In this document: in pieces, positions 18,008-29,229 of the stretch
Layout: every line of letters starts with the position of its first letter
How positions within the stretch are numbered: position 1 is the first letter of the stretch
From: Syngnathus acus
Lineage: Eukaryota; Chordata; Actinopteri; Syngnathiformes; Syngnathidae
NCBI RefSeq assembly: GCF_901709675.1
Contig: NC_051098.1
Coordinates: 11,810,918 to 11,874,917, forward strand
Length of the DNA stretch: 64,000 nucleotides
Direction: 5' to 3'
Translations under genes and position numbers: made by a program
The notes under the pieces: model-generated
Database searches by the model: none
What the model was told of the DNA's origin: nothing
The model's input: the letters and a program-made list of their open reading frames with translations, nothing else

Positions 18008-21000
18008 CTTGTGTCCTGGGCAGAGGCGTTCTCCCACTTAGTGAGCATGGTTTAACCACACTGGGCACGTCTCTCTCGCCACTGCACTGCAACACTGGCC
18101 TCTTCCTGGACACACTGAGCCCCACTCTCTCCTCTCGGCACCCCCAGTCATAGTCAACAACAGCCCAACTGTGTGTGTGTGTGTGTGTGTGACAGAGACA
18201 TAGTATGGATGAGCTGCCCTCTTTCACACCATAAAAGCAACAAGAGTGTTGAAAAGGTTTTTGAAAAATACGAGTTGAAAATATAAATGAACTTGCAAAG
18301 AATTGCTGTTGAAAAGTGTGCAACTGTACTTGAATGGCGCACTCGAGGTCCTCATTTGTTGGAAAAAAAACAACTTGCCTCTTTAAGCTTCGATTCAGCC
18401 TAACTGGAGCCAGCTTGGTAAATTCAAAAATGGTTACTTAGCAACCAGGCTTGCAATCAAATCCTGTTGGAGGAGGTATAAGGACATATTGCTTTATTTC
18501 TTCTATTCAATTTAATTGAAATGCAACATTTTTTTTTCACGTGACACTAATTCTGTCCAGACTATTTATTGTACCATTTTTTCTAGACTAAATGATTAAT
18601 ACTGCAAGTACATTTCTCCATCTTGTAAAAAAATTGCAGTGCCCGCCTACAAAGGGGAATTTTATAAAGCAGCAACAACATGATTGAAAACTCAAAAGCG
18701 GGCAATGTGAGAACACACTCGTGTGTAGTCAGCCATCAAAGTCCATTCCCCTAAGCTCCGCCCACCTCGTCGCCCCTCATCCTCTCATCTCGTGGCACAC
18801 TCCAACTCAAGGATGACTCTTTGCAGTCAAAAGGAGGGGAAGCAGGAGCGCCGTGAGAGGACCCATTGTCACATAGTCTGACACCACTTGATGTTTTGTC
18901 ACCCACGCAGTTCACAAGTCGGAATTTGATGTAAAACCTAGATTTCTTTTTTTATTTGTCCTGATTAGTAAAGTGGGGCTCATTACACAATTTCCACGGT
19001 GACTTCAAACCACTTTGGTGCACTTTAAGATTGAGATCAATTTCCTGTATTTGATGATAAGTTCAGTTCTGGAATTAAAAGCAGACTGAGAAAAAGATTT
19101 AAAAAAAAAAAATTCAAAAATAAAGCCTGTTTGCAAAAGTGCACGGGACAATTTTGTGTGTGTGTGGTTTTTTTTGCCTGTGTGAGAATGTATATGCGCT
19201 GTGCTGTGGCTCAGATGTGCGTGGGCAGGCTGAGTGGGAGCAAAGGGACGCTGAAGATGTTCACGCTCATTTCTCATAACGGGAGACTGGCTCGGTAAGC
19301 CGAGCAGAAATATTAGTGTTTAATTTGAACTGCCATATGCAATAAAGAACAGGATGGTTATTTATGAGCCTGGTGACAACATGGAACTCGGTAGCTTCGT
19401 GCCTGTACGATTCGACAAACAGAAAAGAAGTAGAAGCTACTCCAAGCGGATTTTTTAGAGAATCTTTTTTCACCCTTTAATGAATTTAGCAAGCGAGTTA
19501 AATATTAAGATACAAGCACGTCATAAAAACAATGCACAATAATTTAAGCCACAGAGGTCTACTGCCGATGCAAACGAGGTTCATACACTGACCATCCAAA
19601 AGAGAAGCCCTGCTATATATTTCAAGGGCATTCATCTTCACAGATCATCTAAAACTAGCACAAGTTTCACAAGTTCATGCTTGTCAATTTTGGCTCAAAT
19701 ACATCTGTACACACTGATGAAGACAGCTGAAGAAGTGCTAAAGTTCACGAAAAAAAAGACAAAAACAACACATCCTCAAATTGTTCATTTAAGCTAATTT
19801 TTTGTTGAAGGAGGAAACAAAAACGGTGGTAAATTGGTGCGCCTGTAAACCAACTTAGCCAGCTTGTGCCAGCCGTCCATACTTGCTTGCTACGTTGCTT
19901 AGCCTTTCCCACTTCTCTCTTTGCACATCCAGGCCAGGACGGGGCCGTCGTTGCAATGTGTCATTGCTCTCTACTGTCCCCGATCCTCCTGCCTCTAAAA
20001 ACAGAAACGGGCGAGTGGAGTTTAAGTATGTCAGAACACCGACAGAACAGTTGTTTGTTATCAGGGTCAAAAAAAGCTCCAGTGGTTTTGTCGGGGGGGG
20101 AAAGACAATGACAGTGGGAAGTCATAAAGTAGAAAAGAATACATCCCGGGACAATTTTAGAAACCTTAGATTAGGACTTCTCTTTAGTACTTGGCGATAC
20201 CGATACCAAGCAACCAATACCAATATCTGATACTTCACATTTCTATTCAATCTTAAAGACAGACTTTTTGAATATTTCTGGCAAAAGGAAAAACATCTTT
20301 AGAGGCGAATTGTCCACATAACAGTGGTCAAAATCCAAATTGTATTATTCAAATACCGCTGTGATGATTGCTATTGGATTAAAAAAATACCTGCACACAT
20401 TTTTTGGAGTGTTTTCTGTGCAACGGATATCAGGTAAGTAAGGATTGAGGTCCATGTTGGGAAATCATAAAACATATAAAATGCCATAAAAAAAATGAAA
20501 TGTGATCTAACAAACATGAAACTATGGTTCAATGAGGGATGCAATAGACATAAATTATTTCATGTTAAATTACGCAACTGACTTGCATAATAGATTACCT
20601 TTGTGGCACAAGTGAAACCATCCTTGCCTTGTACTTTTTAAAAATATGTTTGAACATCATCACTTGAAATGCTACGTTAGGTACCTTTTATATCCAACTC
20701 CCTGTTTTCTGTTGTTCATTTTATGAGTCCTGTACCTTAACGCCAGAGTTGCTTTTTTTTGCGTCATGTTTGTGACACTCCTACGCAAGCGACGGGTGAC
20801 TGCGCGGACAAAAAAACAAAACCCTGTTGCAAAAAGGGGGTCTCCCCCAGAGGGACGTTTTTGCCAGGCTCCGGATTCAGTCTGACAGGTTCATTAATTC
20901 TACCTGGCCCACTGAAGTCTGGCTGATACACCTGCAGCTATAAATACAGTATCCCCTACATACAGTAAAAGGTAGCAAGCAAGTGGGTTAGATGCAACCA

Positions 21001-21926
21001 CTGTTAGAGCTTTTGTTCCCAAGCCTGCTGCTTCATATTTGATCAAGAGTGGAGACATTTTCCCTATCCAGCTAATTAAATCTTTAGAGTCCACTAAGGA
21101 CCATGCTAAAGATATGACATATGAAAGTAAGCCATGTTGCCAAGGTTAATTTTTTTCATCCGTCACATTCTCTGGTATATTTAACTTGACCACCTGGGGG
21201 CAGTATAGCACAGACAGGCTATTAAAAGAGAGGGGGGCACAACTGAGTTTGGAAGATAGCTTAATATTTTTTCAACATATAATGAAAAAATTATGTCCAG
21301 GTGAATTGTTTTATTGTCTGTCTATGTGTGTTGTTTCACCTTTTGTGTTCAAATCTCCATTGCTTGTACAGGATAATGACATTACAACTTTGACTGTTGT
21401 GTTGTTTGTATTTATTTTTTGTCTTGTAAATGAAAACAAAAATAACCACCACGTATCTTTGTTAGCAACCACAGAAACAAGTGCAACCCTTTTTCATTTT
21501 TAACAGCGTCTTCTAAAGAGCGGCTGTCTGCTCAATTACCATTTCAATTCGACTAAATGACAACGTTAACATCTCTCTGGTGACTGAACAATGTTTTGAG
21601 AAGCAGGTTCATTTATCAGCGCTTAGAGAATGACGATTCAGTCGGCTGCTGCTGGAGCGCCTATGGGGTAATTAAATGAGTCACTCAGTTATGCGTGTGC
21701 CTTAATCACACATAACATAACACAGAGGGTGGGCTCTAATTGGTGTAATTAATTATGTATGGATTCTAAATTGTCTATTGGTCCATGTCATGTGAATAAG
21801 ATTATGCTAACATTATTAGGAATTAAAAATTGGATGGCTTAAAAAGAAGATGTCCGTTGAATTGTTTAGTTTTTTTGGGTGTTAGGATAATTAGCATCAC
21901 TAAGCCACATTGCATCTTTAGGAGTA
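18008..21926. other. Intergenic, HEPACAM upstream to NRGN downstream
   Basis: I find no supportable coding exon. The stretch contains a (TG)n microsatellite at 18171-18192, a shorter TG run near 19155-19167, and AT-rich single-copy sequence. It should contain the HEPACAM promoter (left) and the NRGN 3' untranslated region (right). A minus-strand open frame of 64 codons at 20900-21094 has no intron or family context and I do not call it. Confidence 0.5.
18171..18192. repeat. (TG)n microsatellite
   Basis: A run of about eleven TG dinucleotides lies 160-185 bp upstream of the HEPACAM start codon, so it is probably in the promoter or the 5' untranslated region. Confidence 0.85.
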
Positions 21927-23488
21927 TTATTTTGTCACCTCCTCTCCTTCTGCCTTGTCTTCCGGCTTCATCTTCTTACGGGTCATGTGGCCACGGAAGC
22001 CCGCCTGGATCTTGGCGGCTGCCCTGTTGGCCTCGGGGTCATCCAGCGGGATGTCCATGATGTCCTCCTCCTCCTGGGGTCTGCTGCGTTCCTCCTGCTG
22101 AGAGAGCCATAGCATGACGGTACATTAAACGCCTGATTTTTTTTATTATGATAGCGAAAAATGTGCGCGGAGGGAGGTCAGTAACCCAGCTCTAATTTTT
22201 CTCTCCACTTCTCATCGTATGACTGAGTTGGCTTGTATACAGAATTTTAAGTGGCTTTGTTATGATTCCAAAACAACATTATCCACATCATTATATCGAT
22301 CGTGGCTTTTAGAGGGTATTGTAGCTGTGCGTCATCATTCTAAAAGTGTTTCTCATATTTTGCCTCTCTCACAGATAATTAATAGAACTAAAAAGCAGGG
22401 TGTCCCAAAAGTCACAATATTCTTTTGTATCTTCGACTTCCTTTCATGCCATCAGATTTGACAGCTGAGGCGTTGCAATTTTTGTCAGCATATCATTCCC
22501 TTTGCGCGTCACTCACCGACTGACATTGACGTTGCGCAATTGGCGCCTTGTTTTCCCAGACTGCATTTCAATGCCAGTTTGAGAAGTGTTAGTTTCTCAG
22601 CATCAACAAAAGCTGGAGCCGGCGACCGCTTCCGAGAGTTATCGAGCTTTTCCCCGTACTGTTGTTCGAAGATATCGAGTGTGAGATTACGACGCTCAAC
22701 AATCGAAAGGTTTATCACTCTCCAAAGGAGCCGCCTAATCGAGCGGAGTTCTAGTGAAGCCTTCTGGATACTTTGCTTGCCTGCTGTGCGAGTTTTTTTT
22801 TTTTTTATTTGTTGTGGAAGTAGCAGGCCTTCTTCTGCGTGGTTTGTAAAAAAAAAAAAAACATTCTTGTGCTTGACAGTTACAAATCGTCCCAAATATT
22901 ATTAGTATTAAAACACCTTTCAGTAGGACACATTTGTTGAAACCATTTTAAGAGGATGACCCTGAAAAAAAATGACACCAGCATCCATCTCAGTCATCCC
23001 AGAAGTGTCCCGAAGGAAAAGTGGTGGGTGGAAGAAAAATTCTGAAAAGTGTCAGCTGCATGTCGCTGCTGACAACTTATGTAAACATCCATTCTGATTC
23101 TGTGGCGCAAACACCCAGAGCATTGCTCGGGGGGGTGGTTGGGGGGTGGGGGGGGGTCTTATTGACATTTCAGACAAAACAGTGAGCCCACCATCGTGTC
23201 TCTGGTGTGAGACCCTCCAACGTAGGAGGGTGACCACCCACCTGTGCAAGCCAGCGTTTATTAGCATCAACTCACTCGGTTGCCAGGTCTGGGAGAAGGA
23301 TTGTGTTGCTTAGCCACATCATGTGACACATTGTTTTTTTTTTAAATACCGTAATGCAAATCAATCTATGATGAAAACCGCATAGTCGGGTCATCGGTTT
23401 GATCATCGCATACCTCAGCAACAAACTAATGTTTACAAAAAAGTAAGAAAGTTATCATAAAAATATTACTCACGTTGCGGCAGTCCAT
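21927..23488 (-). CDS. nrgn: Neurogranin, IQ-motif calmodulin-binding protein
   Basis: Neurogranin is a small neuronal postsynaptic protein that binds Ca2+-free calmodulin through an IQ motif and controls its availability. There are two exons: 23474-23488 (MDCRN, then a GTGAG donor) and 21927-22097, giving 61 aa. The acceptor contains a CAG-CAG repeat, so a one-residue alternative (22094) is possible. Diagnostic blocks are [19 protein letters not shown] (family: DILDIPLDDP.A..AAAKI) and [13 protein letters not shown]. The protein is shorter than human (78 aa), and an acidic end [12 protein letters not shown] replaces the Gly-rich mammalian tail. The residue after IQA is Gly; human has Ser36 there, the protein kinase C site. 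The gene lies downstream of SPA17 on the same strand, the same neighbourhood as human 11q24.2. Confidence 0.93.
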
Positions 23489-25603
23489 ATTAAAACTCTC
23501 AAGAGATGACCTCGGTCTTCAGGTGGTGCGAATGTGTCGCCGTCACTCTCTGCTTATATACAGATGCCTCGCTGGCTCTTACTAACAAATCATTGCATGC
23601 TCAGTAACATTCGCTCACACACAGAGGAAGGGAGGGAGAGACACACACACACATATAGAGGGAGGGAGTGTGTGTGTGAGGGGGGTGGAAAAGAGAGACC
23701 TCCTACAAACATGTCAGCATGTGTTCCGTCTTTTCAGCCTCATTAAGGTTACTGCGTTCGCATTTCTCACACGACAATATAAAGTTACACACATGTCGTG
23801 CGTTGATAGAAAAACAACCCAACCCTGATTTCAAAATATCAAATCATCATTTGAAACTTCCAATTCCAGCTAGTAACAGTGCAAAAAATAAAAGCAGCGG
23901 AGTTGCGCCGGGCGGTGTTATAAATGTATTAAAGCTAACAGCCTTCTCCATCCCTCTGATCCCAGCTGGCGAGGCCGCCCACACGCCGCTGCCAGCCTCG
24001 GAGACAAGATGCAGGGGCAGAGAAACAGCCATTAATCCCACTTCCATCTCTCGTGTTCATTCTCTCCCACCGCCGCTTTGTTAAATGAGTCCCACGTTAA
24101 CCGAGACGCACGCTTGAGTTGTCTCTGATGACTTGAATTCACTTTGCCGCCATCGATCGTCGGGCAGGTAATATGAAGAGTTAACGACGAGTTAAAGGGA
24201 TGAGCGATTTTAGGAGTATGGACGGAAAAAGTCAAACAAGGGCTATCAAAGTCTTTTTTTTTTTACTATTACACACCGTGCCTGGCAACAATCACCATCT
24301 CCTATTAATTCCACGACTAGAACGCAGGATGAGTAGTGAGGCGTTACCATGGCAACGTCCGCAGCCACTCTTCCTACTCTACCGATTGAAGACGCACGCT
24401 CGCCGGTCCGGGCGAATCAGACGAGGCGGGCCAAGTGCGACGGCGGCGAAATAAGGCTAAAACGCCGACTCCAGATGACGATGATGGACGTCTCAATCAA
24501 GTTGCAATCTGTGGGCGCAGCGGCGGCACTCAACACAACTCGGAGCCATTAGGGACTAAGAGAATTACGGTTTTATATGTGACCGCGAAAAAGGGCTCAA
24601 ATCGGGAGGCGCTGATAACATTCTATTTTTTTAGTGTGAGGATATTAATTTGCTCAATAAATAATGATGATGAACATACAATTAAAATTAGCATTATTTA
24701 TTATAACGCTAACCCTAATCCTAACACTTATTTATTATAAAGCTCAACCTTAACATATTTTTGACATTTCAATAACATCTTAAAAATCAAATGTGGCTCT
24801 TGATGAAAGTTCTTCTGAATGGTTTGACAGAAGTTTGTGGAGCTAATGTTGTGTCTGGTTGATAACCAAAAAGCCTGTTAGAACTTGCAACGCAGCTAAT
24901 GAATTCGAAATAGGATGACTCAGTCACACAGCATATGAGAAACAGAGAAAAACTGCAAGCCATGTGGGTTACTAACCTCTTGAGCGGAACCACTCAGCGT
25001 ACAAAAAAAAAAAAAAAGCATGCCATGATTTTCTCGACGGGAGGAACGCGGCTGGTCGCAGGAGGAAGAAGACGGTATTGACACCTGGGCACGATCCGGG
25101 CTGACTTTCATGACCACATGACCCTTAAGAAGACAAAGCTGGAGAAAAAAACAGAAAGAGGTGACTAATTATCTAAAAAAAAAAAAATCATCATCAATAC
25201 ATTTTACTCTCCACAGTACAATGACACATTCACCGAAAGATGCTATTTAAAAGACATTCATAATAAATGACCTTGGCCGTGGAGGCTCCGAGTTGTTTAG
25301 TGTGATTAATCCAATGCATAACAAAGTGACTCTTAATTAACACACAAGCTCTCCAGCAACAGCTGACTGAATCCTCGCTCCCAAAGCGCTGATAAACGAG
25401 ACACGTATTGTTAAATTAATACGACACCCCCGATAACAACTAATTACACTGGTTCCAATGCGCCTACAGTGGTAGCTGTCACTATTTTTAGACACGATTA
25501 TTCTATCGATTATGCCATCGATTAATCGGATACAATTGCATTTGTTTTTTTTGGTGATGTCTATTGTCTTTATTTAGAGCATGCACAAATACCTCGATTC
25601 CTT
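23489..25603. other. Intergenic, NRGN promoter side and SPA17 3' side
   Basis: About 2.1 kb separates the SPA17-like stop codon from the neurogranin start on the same strand. The half near NRGN is moderately CpG-containing (for example 24350-24480) and holds CA/GA simple repeats at 23630-23680. A minus-strand open stretch at about 24990-25140 follows a pyrimidine-rich tract ending in an acceptor-like CAG, but I cannot tie it to a gene. No IQ-motif exon that could belong to SPA17 is visible here. Confidence 0.5.
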
Positions 25604-28334
25604 CTAATCGGCAGGTTCGGGTGCTTCCGCTGGCCCGGCCTCCTCGAGATGCTCATTGGCCGCTCGACCTGGAATGAAGTGTTTGGATATCGTGTTTAAT
25701 GCCTTTTAAGACTTAATGTTCAAAAACTCCATAGAATGACTTTTAATGCTTTTTAATGAGCCACAAAAACTCTAATGTATTCATGATTGTGTCCAAACCG
25801 TCAAAAATACCTTCAATTTCTTCATTGTTGGTATCATTTTGTTCTCCTTCCTTATCAGGCTCCTCACTGACCTGCTCTTCCTGTGTCAACGTTTCTGAAA
25901 CCTCCTCTAGACCTTCTCGCTGATCATCACTTGGCTCGGCTTGCATTGAGCCCACCTCAACTGAGGAATTTTCTGTGGGTTCAGCACTGATGTCCACATT
26001 TCCTTCTGTATCAGCTGATTGGCCATCTTCTTCATTAGGAGCCTCGGTTACGGCTCCTTCCACCTCGTTTGGCTTTTCAGCCTGATCTTGAACTTCTTGT
26101 TCGTCAATGAGGGTTTCAGTTTTAGACTGTGCTTCTTCAGCTTCTTCTGTCTCGGCTTTAGCGCTCTCTTCATCAGCAGCCTGTGAATTATCATCTTGAT
26201 TATCAGCAACCGTGACATTCTCCACGGTTGCCTCTGGTTCTCTAAGGTCGGCAGCTTCCCCCTCAGTGGTCCCTTCAGTGTCCTTAGCGCTCCCTTCTGC
26301 GTCTTCCTCGACACCCACTTCAGCCAACTCCTGAGCCTTCTCTTGAGTCTCTTCCTGAGCCTCTTCCTGATCTATAGCATTCTCCTGGGCCTCCTCCTGA
26401 GCCTTCTCTTGAGCCTCTTCCTGAGCCACTTCTATAGCTTTCTCCTCAGCCTCTTCCTGAGTCACTTCTATAGACTCCTCCTGAGCCACTTCCACAGCAT
26501 CCTCCTTGGCTTTCCCTTCAGTGTCCTCCTCAGCAACCCCTTCAGCCGACTGAGCTCCCTCAGCCACCCCCTGAGCTTCCTCCTGAGAATTTTCTTGAGC
26601 CTCCTCCTGAGCCACTTCTATCGCCTTCGCCTGAACCTCTTCCCCAGCCACTTCTATCGCCTCCTCCTGAGCCACTTCCTTCGCATCCCCCTCAGCCACT
26701 TTCTTCGACTCTCCAGCTTCTGTGCTCTCGTCTCCTCCTGAGACTCCACTTTGTGTCTCGGACGGAGGTACATCCTGATCTTGCTCGTTTTGAGCATCAG
26801 TTTGATCAGTTGTTGCTACGGAGTCTTGAGGTTGTATGGACACTGAGGACTGAGGGGACACTTCTTCGGTTTGTAGCTCAGGTCTTTCTTCTCTGGAAAC
26901 AAATGGAGATTGACACTTGTGTTTGTCTGAATATTAAAATGTTACTTAAATTCCACACAATTAATTTTTAAGCACTAAATATATTAATTGTCTTTGTCTC
27001 ATAATGTATTTGGGTTGAGTCAACTTAATTTATCCTGGTTAATTTAATTAAATTACTAAATTGGTTCCAATTTAATTTACTTGGATCTAATAAACGTAAT
27101 TCATTCAAGTACAGTTTATTATAACTAGTTGAAATGAACATTTACATCTATTTAGGCATTCAACATTTTTTTTGAGTGCATAATTAAATACTGTATGATG
27201 GCAACAGTTTGAGCCTGGAAGAAAAAAAACTTTTAGTTCGAGACTCAACCATTCAGACTAACATTCACACTCATGGCTGAGTTCGACTTCAATTAACCTA
27301 ATGTGTATTCTCAAATTGTAGGAGGAAGCTGGAGTACCTGGAGGGAGACACCCACGCAAGCCGTGTTATTCCTGACAAAATGTATTTTACACAGATATCA
27401 AAGGCAGCGTGGTGCTCGAGTGGTTAGCAATTCTTTCTTGCAGTTCTGAGATTTGGCAGTGTTCAAATCACAGCCTCAGCCCCTTTGTGTGGAGTTTGAA
27501 TTTTCAATGGGTACATTTGATGAATTATTATGAATATCTTAACAATACGCTTGTGAGTCACGCTGTGATAACGTGATTGCAATGCTTCATTTCAAAGCCC
27601 TTTTTTTTCCTAATCAACTTTCAATCAACTCAGTTGTTTAGTCCTAAACAAATCCGACAGTTAATTAAATGTATCTTTTTTCTTTAAATAAATCGGCACT
27701 CGTCTACATACTGTCAATTCGATTAAATCAAATTAGATCATTCAGTCATTGCAGATCCATCAAAAGTAGCACAAGGCAGAAAATGCACAATTGCATGAAA
27801 AAAACAACAACAATAACAATACAAAAAATAAACTTACTCAGAAACTCCTGTTTCAGGCCCCGCTTGAGGACCATCCTGCAGAAGAACAATATAATACAAC
27901 GTCAGAGCTATTGTAAAAGAATTGCAGCAGCACTGGCACACACACAAGAGAAGCCTAATAAGCAAGATGGAAGGTGACATCAATCACAGTCGACGTTGAT
28001 TGAGCACCAACTGGCCTGAAATGAACGGTCGTTGTCAAATCGCTCTTCCAAACTGGCAGCCCACTGAATTGGATCCACGCCACTGTCTGCAAGCCAAAAA
28101 CAGGTAAGCAATTGCAAATCACTTCATTGTGCTGCTATGGTGACACGCCACAGCAAATGAACAAATGCAAAGATTATTACTTTCTCGTTGGCCGAGAAGA
28201 CGCCTGAAGTAGAGGGCAGCATATTTGGGAATATCTGCAGGTTGGTCTCGAAGGATTTCTCGGACTAGTCCTTCCAGAATGGCACCGAATCCCCGTGGGA
28301 TTCTCAGTTGGGTGTTGCAGAAAGGCACCGACAT
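25604..28334 (-). CDS. spa17: SPA17-like (sperm surface protein Sp17) with expanded acidic repeat region
   Basis: In mammals SPA17 is a sperm-flagellum and ciliary protein whose RIIa dimerisation/docking domain binds A-kinase anchoring proteins. Five exons join in frame: 28181-28334, 28016-28086, 27838-27875, 25811-26892, 25604-25668, giving 469 aa against 151 in human. Exon 1 encodes the start MSVPFCNTQLRIPRGFGAIL and the RIIa fold (about residues 12-50: LEGLVREILRDQPADIPKYAALYF). Exon 2 continues with WAASLEERFDNDRSF, matching human FDPAEWGSKVEDRF. Exon 4 (1082 bp) is low-complexity Glu/Ala/Gln sequence made of degenerate EEAQ, EVAQEE and EKAQEE repeats, likely disordered or helical. The human C-terminal IQ motif is missing. 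Exon 2 needs a GC donor (minus-strand CAG|GCCAGT) to keep frame. The orthology call rests on the first about 75 residues and on adjacency to NRGN. Confidence 0.85.
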
Positions 28335-28782
28335 GTTGACAACTCGTTGAAGCAAGAATCTCTTTTTTTTAGGGAAGTTAACTCGCGGAAACTTTGTCCA
28401 TGAGGCTCTGCTGCTAACCAGCTAGCACTCTAAAGTCATACTTGTCATTGAAATGTCTGACAATCTGTCTCCTTTTCTGTTGAGAATGTAATACGTTTAA
28501 AATATACTTATGTGTATTAAGGTTGACGACTTAGACAAACCGCTGTGACCTACCTTCAGTGGCTGAACGTTTATGCTAACGGTGTGTGGAGACGCTGTTG
28601 TTGTTGTTGTTGTTACCTGTTGCTAGGCAACGTTTGTAACGACGGACAAGGCCCAGATCTCATAGAAAGAAAGAAAAAAGTATTTGGATTTTGCTATATG
28701 GGCCTTTCCAAACGTCGGCGTCATTTTCTAGTGGTAACTCTCATTAAAATAACATAATTCTATTTTATAATTCTATATAATA

Positions 28783-28862
28783 TACAGTGATCCCTCGCTA
28801 CTTCGCGTTTCGTTTATCGCGGCTTCACTACATCGCGAATTTTTTTTCCCCAATTAAAAATA
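28783..28862. mobile_element. pogo/Tigger-like terminal fragment
   Basis: The sequence CAGTGATCCCTCGCTACTTC followed by CGCGTTTCGTTTATCGCGG resembles the terminal inverted repeat of pogo/Tigger-type (MER2-like) elements found across vertebrates. I do not find the matching opposite end nearby, so it is probably a truncated copy. The assignment is by resemblance, not by search. Confidence 0.5.
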
Positions 28863-28980
28863 CATTTAAAAGTCAAAATAAAACTTCTAAATTGAGGAAA
28901 CATGTGTCTAACCTTTAGGACAATGTAGTATTGATCCAAATGTTCCTTTACATTCCTTTAGAAGTCCGTTTTCACGTGTT

Positions 28981-29000
28981 ACACACACACACACACACAC
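28981..29000. repeat. (CA)10 microsatellite
   Basis: A perfect CA run lies in the gap between the SPA17-like gene and the ITIM receptor. Confidence 0.85.
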
Positions 29001-29229
29001 TGAAAATGTATTTTGGCCTATCTCAGGAAACTTTATTTTTTCAGGTTGCAAAGGATTAACAAACATGAATACAGACAGACACATTGCATTTATACTAACA
29101 TGTTGGCATTATTTACATTATAGTGATTCAAAAGATAATTCTCTATCCATCGATCCATCAGACAGAATACATAGACCCCATATTTTTCTGTCTCTCCCTG
29201 CAGATGATGGCTGCTAATATCTTCTCAAG

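Larger units (their letters stand above)
28335..29229. other. SPA17 upstream / receptor 3' flank with a DNA-transposon fragment
   Basis: This contains the SPA17-like 5' flank (28335-28700, with a short (TTG)n at 28600-28615) and the 3' untranslated region of the Ig receptor (left of 29230). A transposon end lies at 28783-28860 and a (CA)10 run at 28981-29000. I see no coding exon. Confidence 0.55.

Noticed and set aside
20900-21094. Minus-strand 64-codon frame between HEPACAM and NRGN
   Set aside because: It is short and isolated, without motif or splice support. It could be a transposon relic but cannot be shown from sequence alone.
22509-22895. Minus-strand frame of 128 codons in the neurogranin intron
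   Set aside because: It contains long homopolymer-encoded runs (Phe and Lys repeats) and shows no recognisable motif, splice context or matching neighbour. The opposite strand is equally open, which argues for chance.
26196-26741. Plus-strand Leu/Ser-rich frame of 181 codons
   Set aside because: It is the antisense shadow of the EEAQ repeats in the SPA17-like exon. Repeats of GAG/GCC/CAA-type codons automatically give Leu/Ser-rich antisense frames.
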